Below, piece after piece: positions 1 through 10,651 of a stretch of DNA of 64,000 nt. The DNA is taken from contig JACKLW010000008.1 in the NCBI GenBank assembly GCA_024235715.1, forward strand, positions 248,001-312,000. The letters are read 5' to 3'. The translations under genes and the position numbers were made by a program. How positions within the stretch are numbered: the first letter of the stretch is position 1; each line of letters begins with the position of its first letter. This DNA comes from Accumulibacter sp. GTDB taxonomy: Bacteria; Pseudomonadota; Gammaproteobacteria; Burkholderiales; Rhodocyclaceae. The notes beneath the pieces are model-generated. The model did not search any database and was not told the DNA's origin. It saw only the letters and a program-made list of their open reading frames with translations.

Positions 1-3
1 CCC

Positions 4-29
4 GAGAGAAACAGGCGCTCAGGCCTGTT
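4..29 (-). terminator. Possible terminator of the mtnA-aldolase pair
   Basis: On the minus strand a 7-bp stem (AACAGGC / GCCTGTT, positions 29-23 and 16-10) with a 6-nt loop overlaps the aldolase stop codon and is followed by a pyrimidine run (TCTCTC). The U-tract is interrupted, so this is a weak intrinsic-terminator candidate. Confidence 0.35.
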
Positions 30-652
30 GGCCGTAGCGGGCGAACTTTTCAAGCACCGTCGCCATCTCGGCGGCGTCGAGCAGCACCGGCTCGCCGAGC
101 TGGCAGGCACGCCAGTACTGCTCGCACAGCGCCTCGAGTTCGACGCCGAGTGCGAGCGCCTGCTCGAGATCGTCGCCGTAGGCGAGCATGCCGTGGTTGC
201 CAAGCAGGCAGGCCCGCCGGCCGGCCATTGCCAGCAGCACCGCATCGGAGAGCGCCTGCGTGCCGAAAGTCGCGTAAGCCGCGCAGCGCAGGCTGTCGCC
301 ACCGAAGCGCGCGATCATGTAGTGGAACGGCGGGATATCGCGATGCAGGCAGGCCAGGCTGGTGGCAAACGGCGAGTGCGCGTGCAGAATGGCCCCCGCC
401 TGCGGGTGCGCGACGTAGAGATCGCGGTGGAAACGCCACTCCGAAGACGGCTTGCGCCGTCCTTGCGGCGTTCCGTCGAGGCGCATGAAGACGACGTCGT
501 CGGCCTGCAAGGCCTCATAGTCCATGCCCGTCGGGGTGATCAGGAAGCCTTCCCGACCGTCATCGACGCGGACGCTGAGGTTGCCGGCCGTTCCCCGGTT
601 CAGTCCGCTGGCCGTCATGCCTCGTGCCGTCGCGATCAACTTCAGACGCAGG

Positions 653-660
<8 letters not shown>
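19..660 (-). CDS. Class II (FucA-type) aldolase, probable methylthioribulose-1-phosphate aldolase
   Basis: A 213-residue zinc class II aldolase of the L-fuculose-1-phosphate aldolase type. Visible family landmarks are GLNRGTAGNLSVR near residue 20, LITPTGMDYEAL (40-51), PSSEWRFH with the catalytic-type Glu74, the zinc ligands in HAH (93 and 95), His156 in GNHG, and a C-terminal VLEKFARYG that resembles the end of E. coli FucA. The start codon overlaps the end of mtnA by 8 bp, so the two are co-translated. Next to mtnA the usual expectation would be the dehydratase MtnB, but the glycine-rich N-terminal motif is FucA-like. The known alternative is the DHAP shunt, in which such an aldolase splits 5-methylthioribulose-1-phosphate into DHAP and methylthioacetaldehyde. 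Fold assignment is firm; substrate is inferred from the neighbour. Confidence 0.8.
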
Positions 661-1738
<1,078 letters not shown>

Positions 1739-1951
1739 GGCCGGCATTCTACCAGTGGCAGCCGTCCGTCGATGGCCACGGTTCGCGCCCGATCCGGGCC
1801 CGCGCAGTGAATGTTGGCCCACGGACTGCGCGCCGGGTTCCGGGGCGCCGATGCAAGGACAGCGAAAAGTGGTCGTACCGGGCGCGAGTCCGGTGCAGGT
1901 TTGCTATCCTGTCGTCGCACATCCCAGCCTGCCAACCAACGAGGAACGATC

Positions 1952-2518
1952 ATGGAACTGCCTGCCGGCGCCCGCACGCGCTCTCCCTATTACTTTCTGC
2001 TCTGCGCTCTGGCGGCCTGTAGTCTGAGCAGTGAACTGCAGGCTGCGACCACCGACCTCCCCAAGCGCAAGCCGGGTCTGTGGGAGATCAAGACCCACAT
2101 GGAAGGCATGCCGGCGATCGGCGCGATGCAACAGTGCATCGACCGCGAGACAGACGACCTGATGCAGCAGCGGGCCGAAAAGGAAAAGCACAAATGCAGC
2201 GTCCTCGACGTCAAGAGCGAGGGCAACAGGGCAACCGTGCACTCGGTATGCAAGATGCAGGGCAGCACGGCAACGACCGACGCAACCTTCGTCGGCACCT
2301 TCGACTCGGCCTACAAGGGCGACATGCGGACCCGCTTCAATCCGCCGCTGCACGGCGTCAGCGAATCGAAAGCATCGCTCGACGCACGCTGGATCGGTCC
2401 CTGCAAGCCGGGCCAGAAGCCGGGGGACATAAGCATGCCGACCATTGGCGGGGTGGACATCGACGCGATGATGAAGGACCCGCGCATCCAGGAATTGATG
2501 AAGCAACAGCAGAGGTAG
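1952..2518 (+). CDS. DUF3617-family exported protein
   Basis: A 188-residue protein that appears secreted: a hydrophobic stretch near residues 13-25 is followed by ALAAC and SELQAA, giving either a lipobox-like or a signal-peptidase-I-like site. The mature part has the DUF3617 pattern: KPGLWEIKTHMEG at its start, paired cysteines (MQQCIDRET, KCSVLDVK, HSVCKMQG), a TDATFVGTFDSAYKGDM block and a late GPCKPGQKPGD. Members are periplasmic proteins of unknown function. ATG 1952 is preferred because GAGGAAC lies 6-8 nt upstream; the open frame to 1811 has no such signal. It is transcribed divergently from mtnA. Confidence 0.8.
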   Translation: MELPAGARTRSPYYFLLCALAACSLSSELQAATTDLPKRKPGLWEIKTHMEGMPAIGAMQQCIDRETDDLMQQRAEKEKHKCSVLDVKSEGNRATVHSVCKMQGSTATTDATFVGTFDSAYKGDMRTRFNPPLHGVSESKASLDARWIGPCKPGQKPGDISMPTIGGVDIDAMMKDPRIQELMKQQQR

Positions 2519-2588
2519 GCTCGGCGCAAGCGGTGCCCGGTCGCTTCGCGCTGCACGCCGCGGCGCAGGCGAGCGAGCGGGTTTTCGA

Positions 2589-4937
2589 TCAGCGGTTCTC
2601 CAGGCGGTTATAGTCGAGCAGCCCGGCGCTGACCGGTGAAAACTGCAGATGCGCGTCCTGAAGCGCGTCGCTGGCCTGCCAGAAGCCGGGGTTGCTGCGG
2701 CGAACCACGTAGCGATCAGCCAGCAAGCGGTAGCCCTCCTCCGACGACAAACCGCCGATGGCATCGGCCAGCGCCCTGATTTCCGATCGCTGCACGCGGT
2801 AGATGGCGCTCGGGTAGGCGCCGATGAAACCGGGCACCACGGTCATCGTGTTTTCCGCCGGCGCCAGCTCCCGCCCCTCGCGGAGCAGGCTGGAAACGCT
2901 GAAATGGCCGGTGTTGCGCAACAGCGTGAAGTAGCGCGCCGGACGCGGCGGATCTTCCAGACGCACGAAGACCATCTCGGGAAACCAGGACAACGCAGCG
3001 CCATGCAGGCCGGCGAGTGCGGCAAGATCCTCGCGCAGTGCGACATCGCTCACTTGCGAAAGCGCGTAGCGCTGCTCCAGAACCGGCGCCAGCCGGCGTT
3101 CGAGCAGCGTGTACAACTCGCGCTGTGGATCCTTGCTGCGATAGCGGATGCCACTCTGGACGTCGAAACTGGCCAGATCGCCGTAGACGTGGTTCTTGAC
3201 CTCCTCGCTGGCACCCCGATACCAGTAGTCGCTCACCGCCTTGCGGTCATCGAGGGGCAGGAAGGCGAGGAAGTTGTACTCGCCTTCCATGCGCAGGAAG
3301 TCCATGTACATCCGCGACAGCAGTTGGTGACCGACGTTGCCATAGACGTCGTAACCGGCGACCAGCAGATAGTGGATGCGCTCGAGCAGACCGTAACCGA
3401 TCACCCATGCCGTCTTCGGAGGCCCGCCGACCAGACCCTTGACCACCGAGGCGTTGTCGAAGTGGCGAAAGATGGTCAGCGCGGCGTTCGGGTTCTTGCC
3501 GTCCCCGTTCCAGATCCACTGCGGTGTCGGGCCCCTGTTCGCCGCCGCGTAGCGATCGAGGAACTTCGACTTGGCCCGCAGGTATTCGGCCTGCAGCTTG
3601 GCGTACTTGCGCCAGGGAGCGACGATCCCCGCGTCACTTCCCTGCGCCGCCGGCAAGGCGAGCAGGCTGGATTCGCGCGACAGGAACTCGCCGGCCTGGT
3701 CCTGCAGATCGGCGTCGGCGAGGAAGAACACCCAGAAGCGATCCTCGATCACGTTCAGGGCAACCTGGCCACGACAGACCGGGCCCTTGATGAAATTCAT
3801 GATCGTGAATTGCGCCTCGTCGAGCATGAACTGATAGCGCGCAGAGGTCGGCAGCGCCTTGAAGGTCTCGAAAGGATTGGAGGCCACCGCGAGCTCGTAG
3901 GAAGGCAGGTCGTCCACCGCGTAATCCGGCTGGATGAAGAGCTGGCGCCAGCGCTGCATGCGCTTGGCTCCGAGCGCGTAGGGCAGATGCGTCTTGTCGA
4001 CGATGGTTTCCCGTTCGCGATCGAGCCGGTAATAGACGCGCTCGACGCCGGGGTCGTCGTAGGGCCGACGACTGGCAATGATGTCGATGGGCTGACCCGG
4101 AGGAGTGCGTGAGCGGACCAGACGGAAGTAGTGATGCGCCGGGTCGTCGTCGAAGTAGAGGTGCCCGAGGAACAGATGCTCGTAGATGTAGCGGCTGACC
4201 AGGCGTTGCTTGAGCGAGTCGCCGTTCAGGAAAGCTTCCCAGTCGGCGACCTGCGCGTCGATTCGTGCCGGCATCGGCGGCAAGCCTTCGAACGGTGCAC
4301 CCAGCTCAAGCCAGCGACGCAGGGTGGCAAGTTCGGTATCGTCCAGACCGGGCAAACCGAAGGGCATTCCCCACAGGGGTTTCTCGCGCTCGAAGTTCTC
4401 GTAGTCGTCTATTCGCGGGCACTGCTGTTTCCGGTCGAGCGAGAAGTCGAAGGCCTCCGGCAGGATTGCCGTCCCGGGCAGCGGATGGTCCTGTTTGAGC
4501 TGCAGCGCGCGGTACATCACGCTGGCGGCAAGATTCGCCGCCGGCGTCTGCTCGCGTTCGTTGAGCACCGCCGAGAAACCTTTGCCGCGCCATTGCGACG
4601 CAGTCTGCGCGTCGACGAACAAGCGCGTCATCGGCGCCTCGAGCAGCCGGCCGCTGTCGTAGACCAGTTCCTTGCTGGTGCCGCGGGCGATCCCCTCCCA
4701 GGCGGTAAACTTCAACTGGCAGGGTCCGTCGTAACAGGCGTGGCAGACGACGCACCGCTTTTCCAGGATCGGCTGCACATCCTTGCGATACGAGAATCCC
4801 GGCGGAGGCATGGCGGGCGTGTCGAAGCGCGCAGGGTCCGGTGCGCCGTAGTCCTCGTTGAGCGTGTGCCGGGTCAGCGCGGCGCAGCCGCTGAGCACTA
4901 CGATGAGCAGGAGCAGCGATTTCTTGTTGATGGTCAT
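2589..4937 (-). CDS. cti: Fatty acid cis/trans isomerase (periplasmic c-type haem protein)
   Basis: A 782-residue protein of the Cti family, which converts cis-unsaturated membrane acyl chains to trans in place, an energy-independent response to solvents, heat or membrane-active stress known from Pseudomonas and Vibrio. The N-terminus has a hydrophobic segment ending LSGC (Cys18), compatible with a lipoprotein signal. A c-type haem site CVVCHACYDGPC begins at Cys62 (Cys62, Cys65, His66), the hallmark of the family. Length matches the roughly 770-residue homologues. It is a single gene on the minus strand, convergent with the DUF3617 gene. Confidence 0.9.
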   Translation of the reverse strand: MTINKKSLLLLIVVLSGCAALTRHTLNEDYGAPDPARFDTPAMPPPGFSYRKDVQPILEKRCVVCHACYDGPCQLKFTAWEGIARGTSKELVYDSGRLLEAPMTRLFVDAQTASQWRGKGFSAVLNEREQTPAANLAASVMYRALQLKQDHPLPGTAILPEAFDFSLDRKQQCPRIDDYENFEREKPLWGMPFGLPGLDDTELATLRRWLELGAPFEGLPPMPARIDAQVADWEAFLNGDSLKQRLVSRYIYEHLFLGHLYFDDDPAHHYFRLVRSRTPPGQPIDIIASRRPYDDPGVERVYYRLDRERETIVDKTHLPYALGAKRMQRWRQLFIQPDYAVDDLPSYELAVASNPFETFKALPTSARYQFMLDEAQFTIMNFIKGPVCRGQVALNVIEDRFWVFFLADADLQDQAGEFLSRESSLLALPAAQGSDAGIVAPWRKYAKLQAEYLRAKSKFLDRYAAANRGPTPQWIWNGDGKNPNAALTIFRHFDNASVVKGLVGGPPKTAWVIGYGLLERIHYLLVAGYDVYGNVGHQLLSRMYMDFLRMEGEYNFLAFLPLDDRKAVSDYWYRGASEEVKNHVYGDLASFDVQSGIRYRSKDPQRELYTLLERRLAPVLEQRYALSQVSDVALREDLAALAGLHGAALSWFPEMVFVRLEDPPRPARYFTLLRNTGHFSVSSLLREGRELAPAENTMTVVPGFIGAYPSAIYRVQRSEIRALADAIGGLSSEEGYRLLADRYVVRRSNPGFWQASDALQDAHLQFSPVSAGLLDYNRLENR

Positions 4938-5257
4938 GCGACTTTCCTCAGCGGGAGCGACGGCCGGGCGCCAGCCCGACTCGGAAAAAGCCCAAGCATA
5001 CCGACTCTGACGCTTGCTGCGCCAGTGCGCGCCGCGCCAGTTGCCGCATCCTCGTGCGACGACTTGCGCCGGCGCACGCTCTCCGGGCTAGGGACACAGC
5101 GACGGGGGCATGGAGGATCTTCCGGCGGCGGCCGACGCTTTCATGTCCTGAATCCGCGATTGACCATCGCGGCCTGCGTCGGTGATACTTGCCGGAAACA
5201 GGAACATGCCCGTTCGTTCGCAGTCCCATCCACGCCGCAGAGCAGAGGAATATCAAC
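4938..5257. other. 320-bp divergent intergenic region between cti and uspA
   Basis: Non-coding stretch carrying the promoters of cti (minus) and the UspA gene (plus). A possible -10 for the UspA gene is GATACT at 5184-5189. No convincing FNR-type dyad, repeat or small gene was found. Confidence 0.5.
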
Positions 5258-5668
5258 ATGTACAAGACGATTCTGGTACCGATTGACATGGCACACTTCG
5301 CCAAAGGCAAGGCAAACGTCGATCTCGCCGCAAGCTACGGCGCACAGGGCGCGAAGATCATCCTGCTGAATGTCGTGGAGGATATCCCGAACTGGGCAGC
5401 GATCGACCTGCCCGCCGGTCTGCTCGACAAATCGGTCGCATCGACGACCACGGAACTGAAAGCCATAGCCAAAGCCAGTGGCATGCACATGGATGTCGAG
5501 GTAAGAACCGGCCATTCCTACAATACGATTCTCGAGGTGGCCAACGAGAAGAACGTCGACTTGATCATCGTCGCCTCACATCGACCCGGCCTGCAGGATT
5601 ACTTTCTCGGCTCGACTGCGGCCAAGGTCGTTCGTCACGCCAGGTGTTCGGTACTGGTGGTTCGCTAG
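5258..5668 (+). CDS. Universal stress protein, UspA family
   Basis: A 136-residue single-domain Usp. It opens with MYKTILVPIDMAH, with the typical acidic residue after VPI, and ends with the nucleotide-binding pattern SHRPGLQDYFLGSTAAKVVRHARCSVLVVR, the family G-2X-G-9X-G(S/T) region. ATG 5258 gives the canonical N-terminus and has AGAGGAA upstream; the longer in-frame start at 5189 would add residues unlike any Usp. Usp proteins bind ATP and support survival during growth arrest or energy limitation; the specific role is unknown. Confidence 0.9.
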   Translation: MYKTILVPIDMAHFAKGKANVDLAASYGAQGAKIILLNVVEDIPNWAAIDLPAGLLDKSVASTTTELKAIAKASGMHMDVEVRTGHSYNTILEVANEKNVDLIIVASHRPGLQDYFLGSTAAKVVRHARCSVLVVR

Positions 5669-5838
5669 GACCGTTTCTTCGGACGTCGGTGCTGGAACGT
5701 GAGAACCGGCTTCCGAGCGAGTGAAATCCGGCGCCCGACCTGCGGTCGTTGTCTCGCTCGGCGGGAGGAAGTCCAGGCCGCTCCCGCCGCCGGCCGGCGC
5801 CTGGCACAGGATTTCCCGGTTTTCCGAGACCATTTCCG

Positions 5839-6195
5839 ATGCAAAGCATCTTCGCCGGACTGCCACCCAGCTCATCGCCCAACGAGCAGTTTCTCGCACT
5901 GCTTGCCCGGCCCGGGCTCCGCATCGAGCGCATCGTGTCGACCGGCCAGGCGAGCCCACCGGGTTTCTGGTACGAACAGGCGCACGGCGAGTGGATCCTG
6001 CTGCTTCAGGGGGAGGCGCTGTTGCACTTCGAGGACCAGGCGCTGGCGCAACACCTCAAGGCCGGCGATTACCTCGACATCGCGCCACGGCGGCGCCATC
6101 GGGTTGAATGGACCATGCCGGGGCAGGCGACGATCTGGCTGGCAGTCCACTACGAATCGGCTACCTCCCCGTCCGATTGCGCGTACCCCGGCTAA
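5839..6195 (+). CDS. Cupin-domain protein
   Basis: A 118-residue cupin from ATG 5839. Motif 1 is represented by GFWYEQAHGEWILLLQGEALLHFED and motif 2 by LKAGDYLDIAPRRRHRVEWT, giving one small beta-barrel with a conserved-type metal site (the second motif His is clear; the first motif uses an E/H variant). Similar small cupins are annotated as phosphoribosylaminoimidazole-carboxylase-like or simply cupin 2 without proven function. The open frame extends to 5749, but that stretch is Arg/Pro/Gly-rich and unlikely to be translated. No operon partner is evident. Confidence 0.75.
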   Translation: MQSIFAGLPPSSSPNEQFLALLARPGLRIERIVSTGQASPPGFWYEQAHGEWILLLQGEALLHFEDQALAQHLKAGDYLDIAPRRRHRVEWTMPGQATIWLAVHYESATSPSDCAYPG

Positions 6196-6330
6196 AGAGT
6201 GTGCGCTCCTCGTGGCAGACGCCAACCACGACGCAGTCACTGCGAGGTGATCGCGACGCGGCATTCCAGCGAGCACTTCGCCGCCTGATCGCTGGCTCCG
6301 GTCATCGCGTCGCGGCGGCGGCGAGCGGAA

Positions 6331-8568
<2,238 letters not shown>

Positions 8569-8653
8569 GGGCTCGCGATTCTACAGCAAGCACCGATCGA
8601 GGCCATTCAATTGCTGCACTGCAGCTTGCCATGTAGCCAATCTGCGACTAGGT

Positions 8654-8685
8654 TTGATGCTTGACTTTTATATCGTATACGATAT
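8654..8685 (+). promoter_or_regulatory. GntR operator (perfect 16-bp palindrome) and overlapping promoter
   Basis: ATATCGTATACGATAT at 8670-8685 is a perfect palindrome lying 15 nt before the TTG start of the GntR gene. The ATCGTATACGAT core resembles sites bound by FadR/VanR-subfamily GntR proteins. TTGATG (8654-8659) and TATACG (8676-8681), 16 nt apart, form a possible promoter with its -10 inside the palindrome, so binding would block the polymerase. Autoregulation is inferred. Confidence 0.65.
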
Positions 8686-8700
8686 CCGGAGGCTCGACCA

Positions 8701-9399
8701 TTGCCCGTGCCGTCGACACTTGAACTGATCGCCGCCCAGAAGCTCCCGCGCCTCAGCGCGTCGGACCACGTGGCGCAGATGCTCAAGAAAGCGATCGTCG
8801 ACGGCGTCCTGCCGGCGGGCGAGTTGCTCCGGCAGGACGAAATCGCCAGCCACTTCCACGTCAGCAAGATCCCGGTTCGCGAGGCACTCAAGCACCTTGA
8901 AGCCAAAGGTCTGGTGACGTTCCTGCCGCACCGCGGCGCCGTGGTGGCCTCGCTTTCGGCCGCCGAGATCGGCGAGTACATGGACATCAGGGCGATGCTC
9001 GAGGCGCGGGCAGCCCGACTGTCTGCGCCGCTGGTTGACCATGAATCCATCGAAAAGGCTCGCCAGCACCTCGCCGGATTCGCGCTGACCACCGACGCTG
9101 GCCGCTGGGGCGAATTGAACTGGCTCTTTCACTCGACACTGTACGCCGCCGCCGGCAAGCCAATCCTGCTCGCCGAAATCCGCTCGCTGTACAACAAGGT
9201 CGAACGTTACGTGCGCGCGCTTTTGTCGATCACCACCGAACTGCCCAAGACCCTGCACGAACACGCCGAGATTCTCGACGCCTTCGTCCGCCGGGACCCC
9301 GACGCGGCGGCAGAACTCACACGGGCCCATGTGCTTGATGCGGGTGCGTCACTTGTCCACTACCTCAATTACCACCGTAGCAAAGGAGGCAACAAATGA
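8701..9399 (+). CDS. GntR-family (FadR/FCD subfamily) transcriptional regulator
   Basis: A 232-residue regulator. Residues about 18-85 form the winged helix (LLRQDEIASHFHVSKIPVREALKHLEAKGLVTFLPHRGAVV is textbook GntR), and the rest is an all-helical FCD ligand domain with metal-type histidines (NWLFHSTLY, HEHAEILDAF). TTG 8701 is chosen because GGAGG sits at 8688-8692. The gene ends in an ATGA overlap with the binding-protein gene, so both lie on one transcript. It probably senses an amino or carboxylic acid metabolite and controls the transport/catabolism genes that follow. Confidence 0.9.
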   Translation: MPVPSTLELIAAQKLPRLSASDHVAQMLKKAIVDGVLPAGELLRQDEIASHFHVSKIPVREALKHLEAKGLVTFLPHRGAVVASLSAAEIGEYMDIRAMLEARAARLSAPLVDHESIEKARQHLAGFALTTDAGRWGELNWLFHSTLYAAAGKPILLAEIRSLYNKVERYVRALLSITTELPKTLHEHAEILDAFVRRDPDAAAELTRAHVLDAGASLVHYLNYHRSKGGNK

Positions 9400-10493
9400 A
9401 GAAATCGATCCTGACGGCCGCTCTCAGCGTGCTGGCGCTGGCTGGCGGCAACGTCTACGCGGACATTCTGGTGGCCATTGCCGGCCCGATGACCGGGCAG
9501 TACGCGTCGGCGGGCGATCAGATCCGCAAGGGTGCGGAAATGGCAATCGCCGACATCAACGCCAAAGGCGGCGTCCTCGGCCAGAAGCTCAAACTCGAGG
9601 TCGGCGACGACGCCTGCGATCCGAAGCAGGCGGTTTCGGTAGCCAACACGATGGTCAACAAGCAGATCGTGTTCATGCACGGCCACTGGTGCTCCAGCTC
9701 GACGATTCCGGCGTCTGACGTGTACAACGAATCGCAGATTCCGATGGCCACGGTGTCCACCAATCCGCAGGTCACCGAACGCGGCCTGAAGAACATCTTC
9801 CGCATCATGGGCCGCGATGACCAGCAGGGCCTGGTCGCCGGAAACTTCCTGGCCGAGCACTTCAAGGGCCAGAAAATCGCCGTCGTCGACGACAAGAGCG
9901 CCTACGGCAAGGGTCTCGCCGACGAAATCGCGAAAGCAATGGAAGCCAAGGGTGTCAAGCCGACGCTGCGCGAGTCGATCACTGCCGGCGAAAAGGACTA
10001 TTCTGGTCTGGTCAGCAAGCTCAAGTCGGCCGGCGTTGAGGTGATGGCGTTCGGTGGCTACCATACCGAAGTGGCATTGATCCTGCGCCAGGCACAGCAG
10101 GCGGGCCTGAAGCTGATGGTGATGGGCGGCGACACGATGACCAACTCCGAGCTGGTGACCGCTGCCGGACCGGCCGCCGACAACGTGTTCTTCACCTTTG
10201 CACCGGATCCGCGCAAGAACCCCTCGGCCGCCGCCGTCGTCAAGAAATTCCGTGACGCCAAGGTCGAGCCCGAGGGCTACGTGATGTACGCCTATGCCGC
10301 GATGCAGTTGTTCGCCGACGCGGCCAACGCTGCCAAGAGCACCAAGTACAAGGACCTGGAGAAGGCGCTGCGTTCAGGCAGCTTCGACACGGTGATCGGC
10401 AAACTGAGCTTCGACGCCAAGGGCGACAACAAACTGCCCGGCTTCATGGTCTATCAGTGGCAAGGTGGCAAGTACGACTACGTGAAGAAGTAG
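9396..10493 (+). CDS. livK: Branched-chain-amino-acid-type ABC transporter substrate-binding protein
   Basis: A 365-residue periplasmic binding protein of the HAAT (LivJ/LivK) class. A signal peptide covers about residues 1-22 (basic MKKS, hydrophobic core, cleavage near VYA|D), and the mature N-terminus DILVAIAGPMTGQYASAGDQIRKG is typical. The fold continues with AEMAIADINAKGGVLGQKL and a late FRDAKVEPEGYVMYAYAAMQL. The Shine-Dalgarno AAAGGAGG lies inside the end of the GntR gene and the start is an ATGA overlap. The family binds Leu/Ile/Val but also proline, glutamate, amides or urea, so the ligand is not fixed by homology. Linkage to putA suggests proline or a related amino acid. Confidence 0.9.
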   Translation: MKKSILTAALSVLALAGGNVYADILVAIAGPMTGQYASAGDQIRKGAEMAIADINAKGGVLGQKLKLEVGDDACDPKQAVSVANTMVNKQIVFMHGHWCSSSTIPASDVYNESQIPMATVSTNPQVTERGLKNIFRIMGRDDQQGLVAGNFLAEHFKGQKIAVVDDKSAYGKGLADEIAKAMEAKGVKPTLRESITAGEKDYSGLVSKLKSAGVEVMAFGGYHTEVALILRQAQQAGLKLMVMGGDTMTNSELVTAAGPAADNVFFTFAPDPRKNPSAAAVVKKFRDAKVEPEGYVMYAYAAMQLFADAANAAKSTKYKDLEKALRSGSFDTVIGKLSFDAKGDNKLPGFMVYQWQGGKYDYVKK

Positions 10494-10506
10494 GCGTGGA
10501 GGAGGC

Positions 10507-10539
10507 ATTGCGCCGGGCGGTGCTGCCGCCCGGCGCAAT
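10507..10539 (+). terminator. Strong hairpin between livK and putA
   Basis: A perfect 14-bp GC-rich stem (ATTGCGCCGGGCGG, 10507-10520, pairing with 10526-10539) with a 5-nt loop TGCTG begins 13 nt after the livK stop. There is no U-tract, so it may stabilise the livK message 3' end or attenuate read-through into putA rather than terminate fully, as in other ABC operons where the binding protein is made in excess. Confidence 0.6.
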
Positions 10540-10651
10540 TGCCCGACCCGGTAACGACTCGCGGCATCCGCCCTGGCGGCGGACATTTCGGCAAGGCGAC
10601 GCGACATGGACGCAGCGTGTCGAGTCCCATCGACTGGAAGGCAGGATAAGC

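Noticed and set aside
5148-5161. Possible FNR box upstream of the first UspA gene
   Set aside because: At the position expected from the GATACT hexamer the sequence does not match TTGAT-N4-ATCAA.
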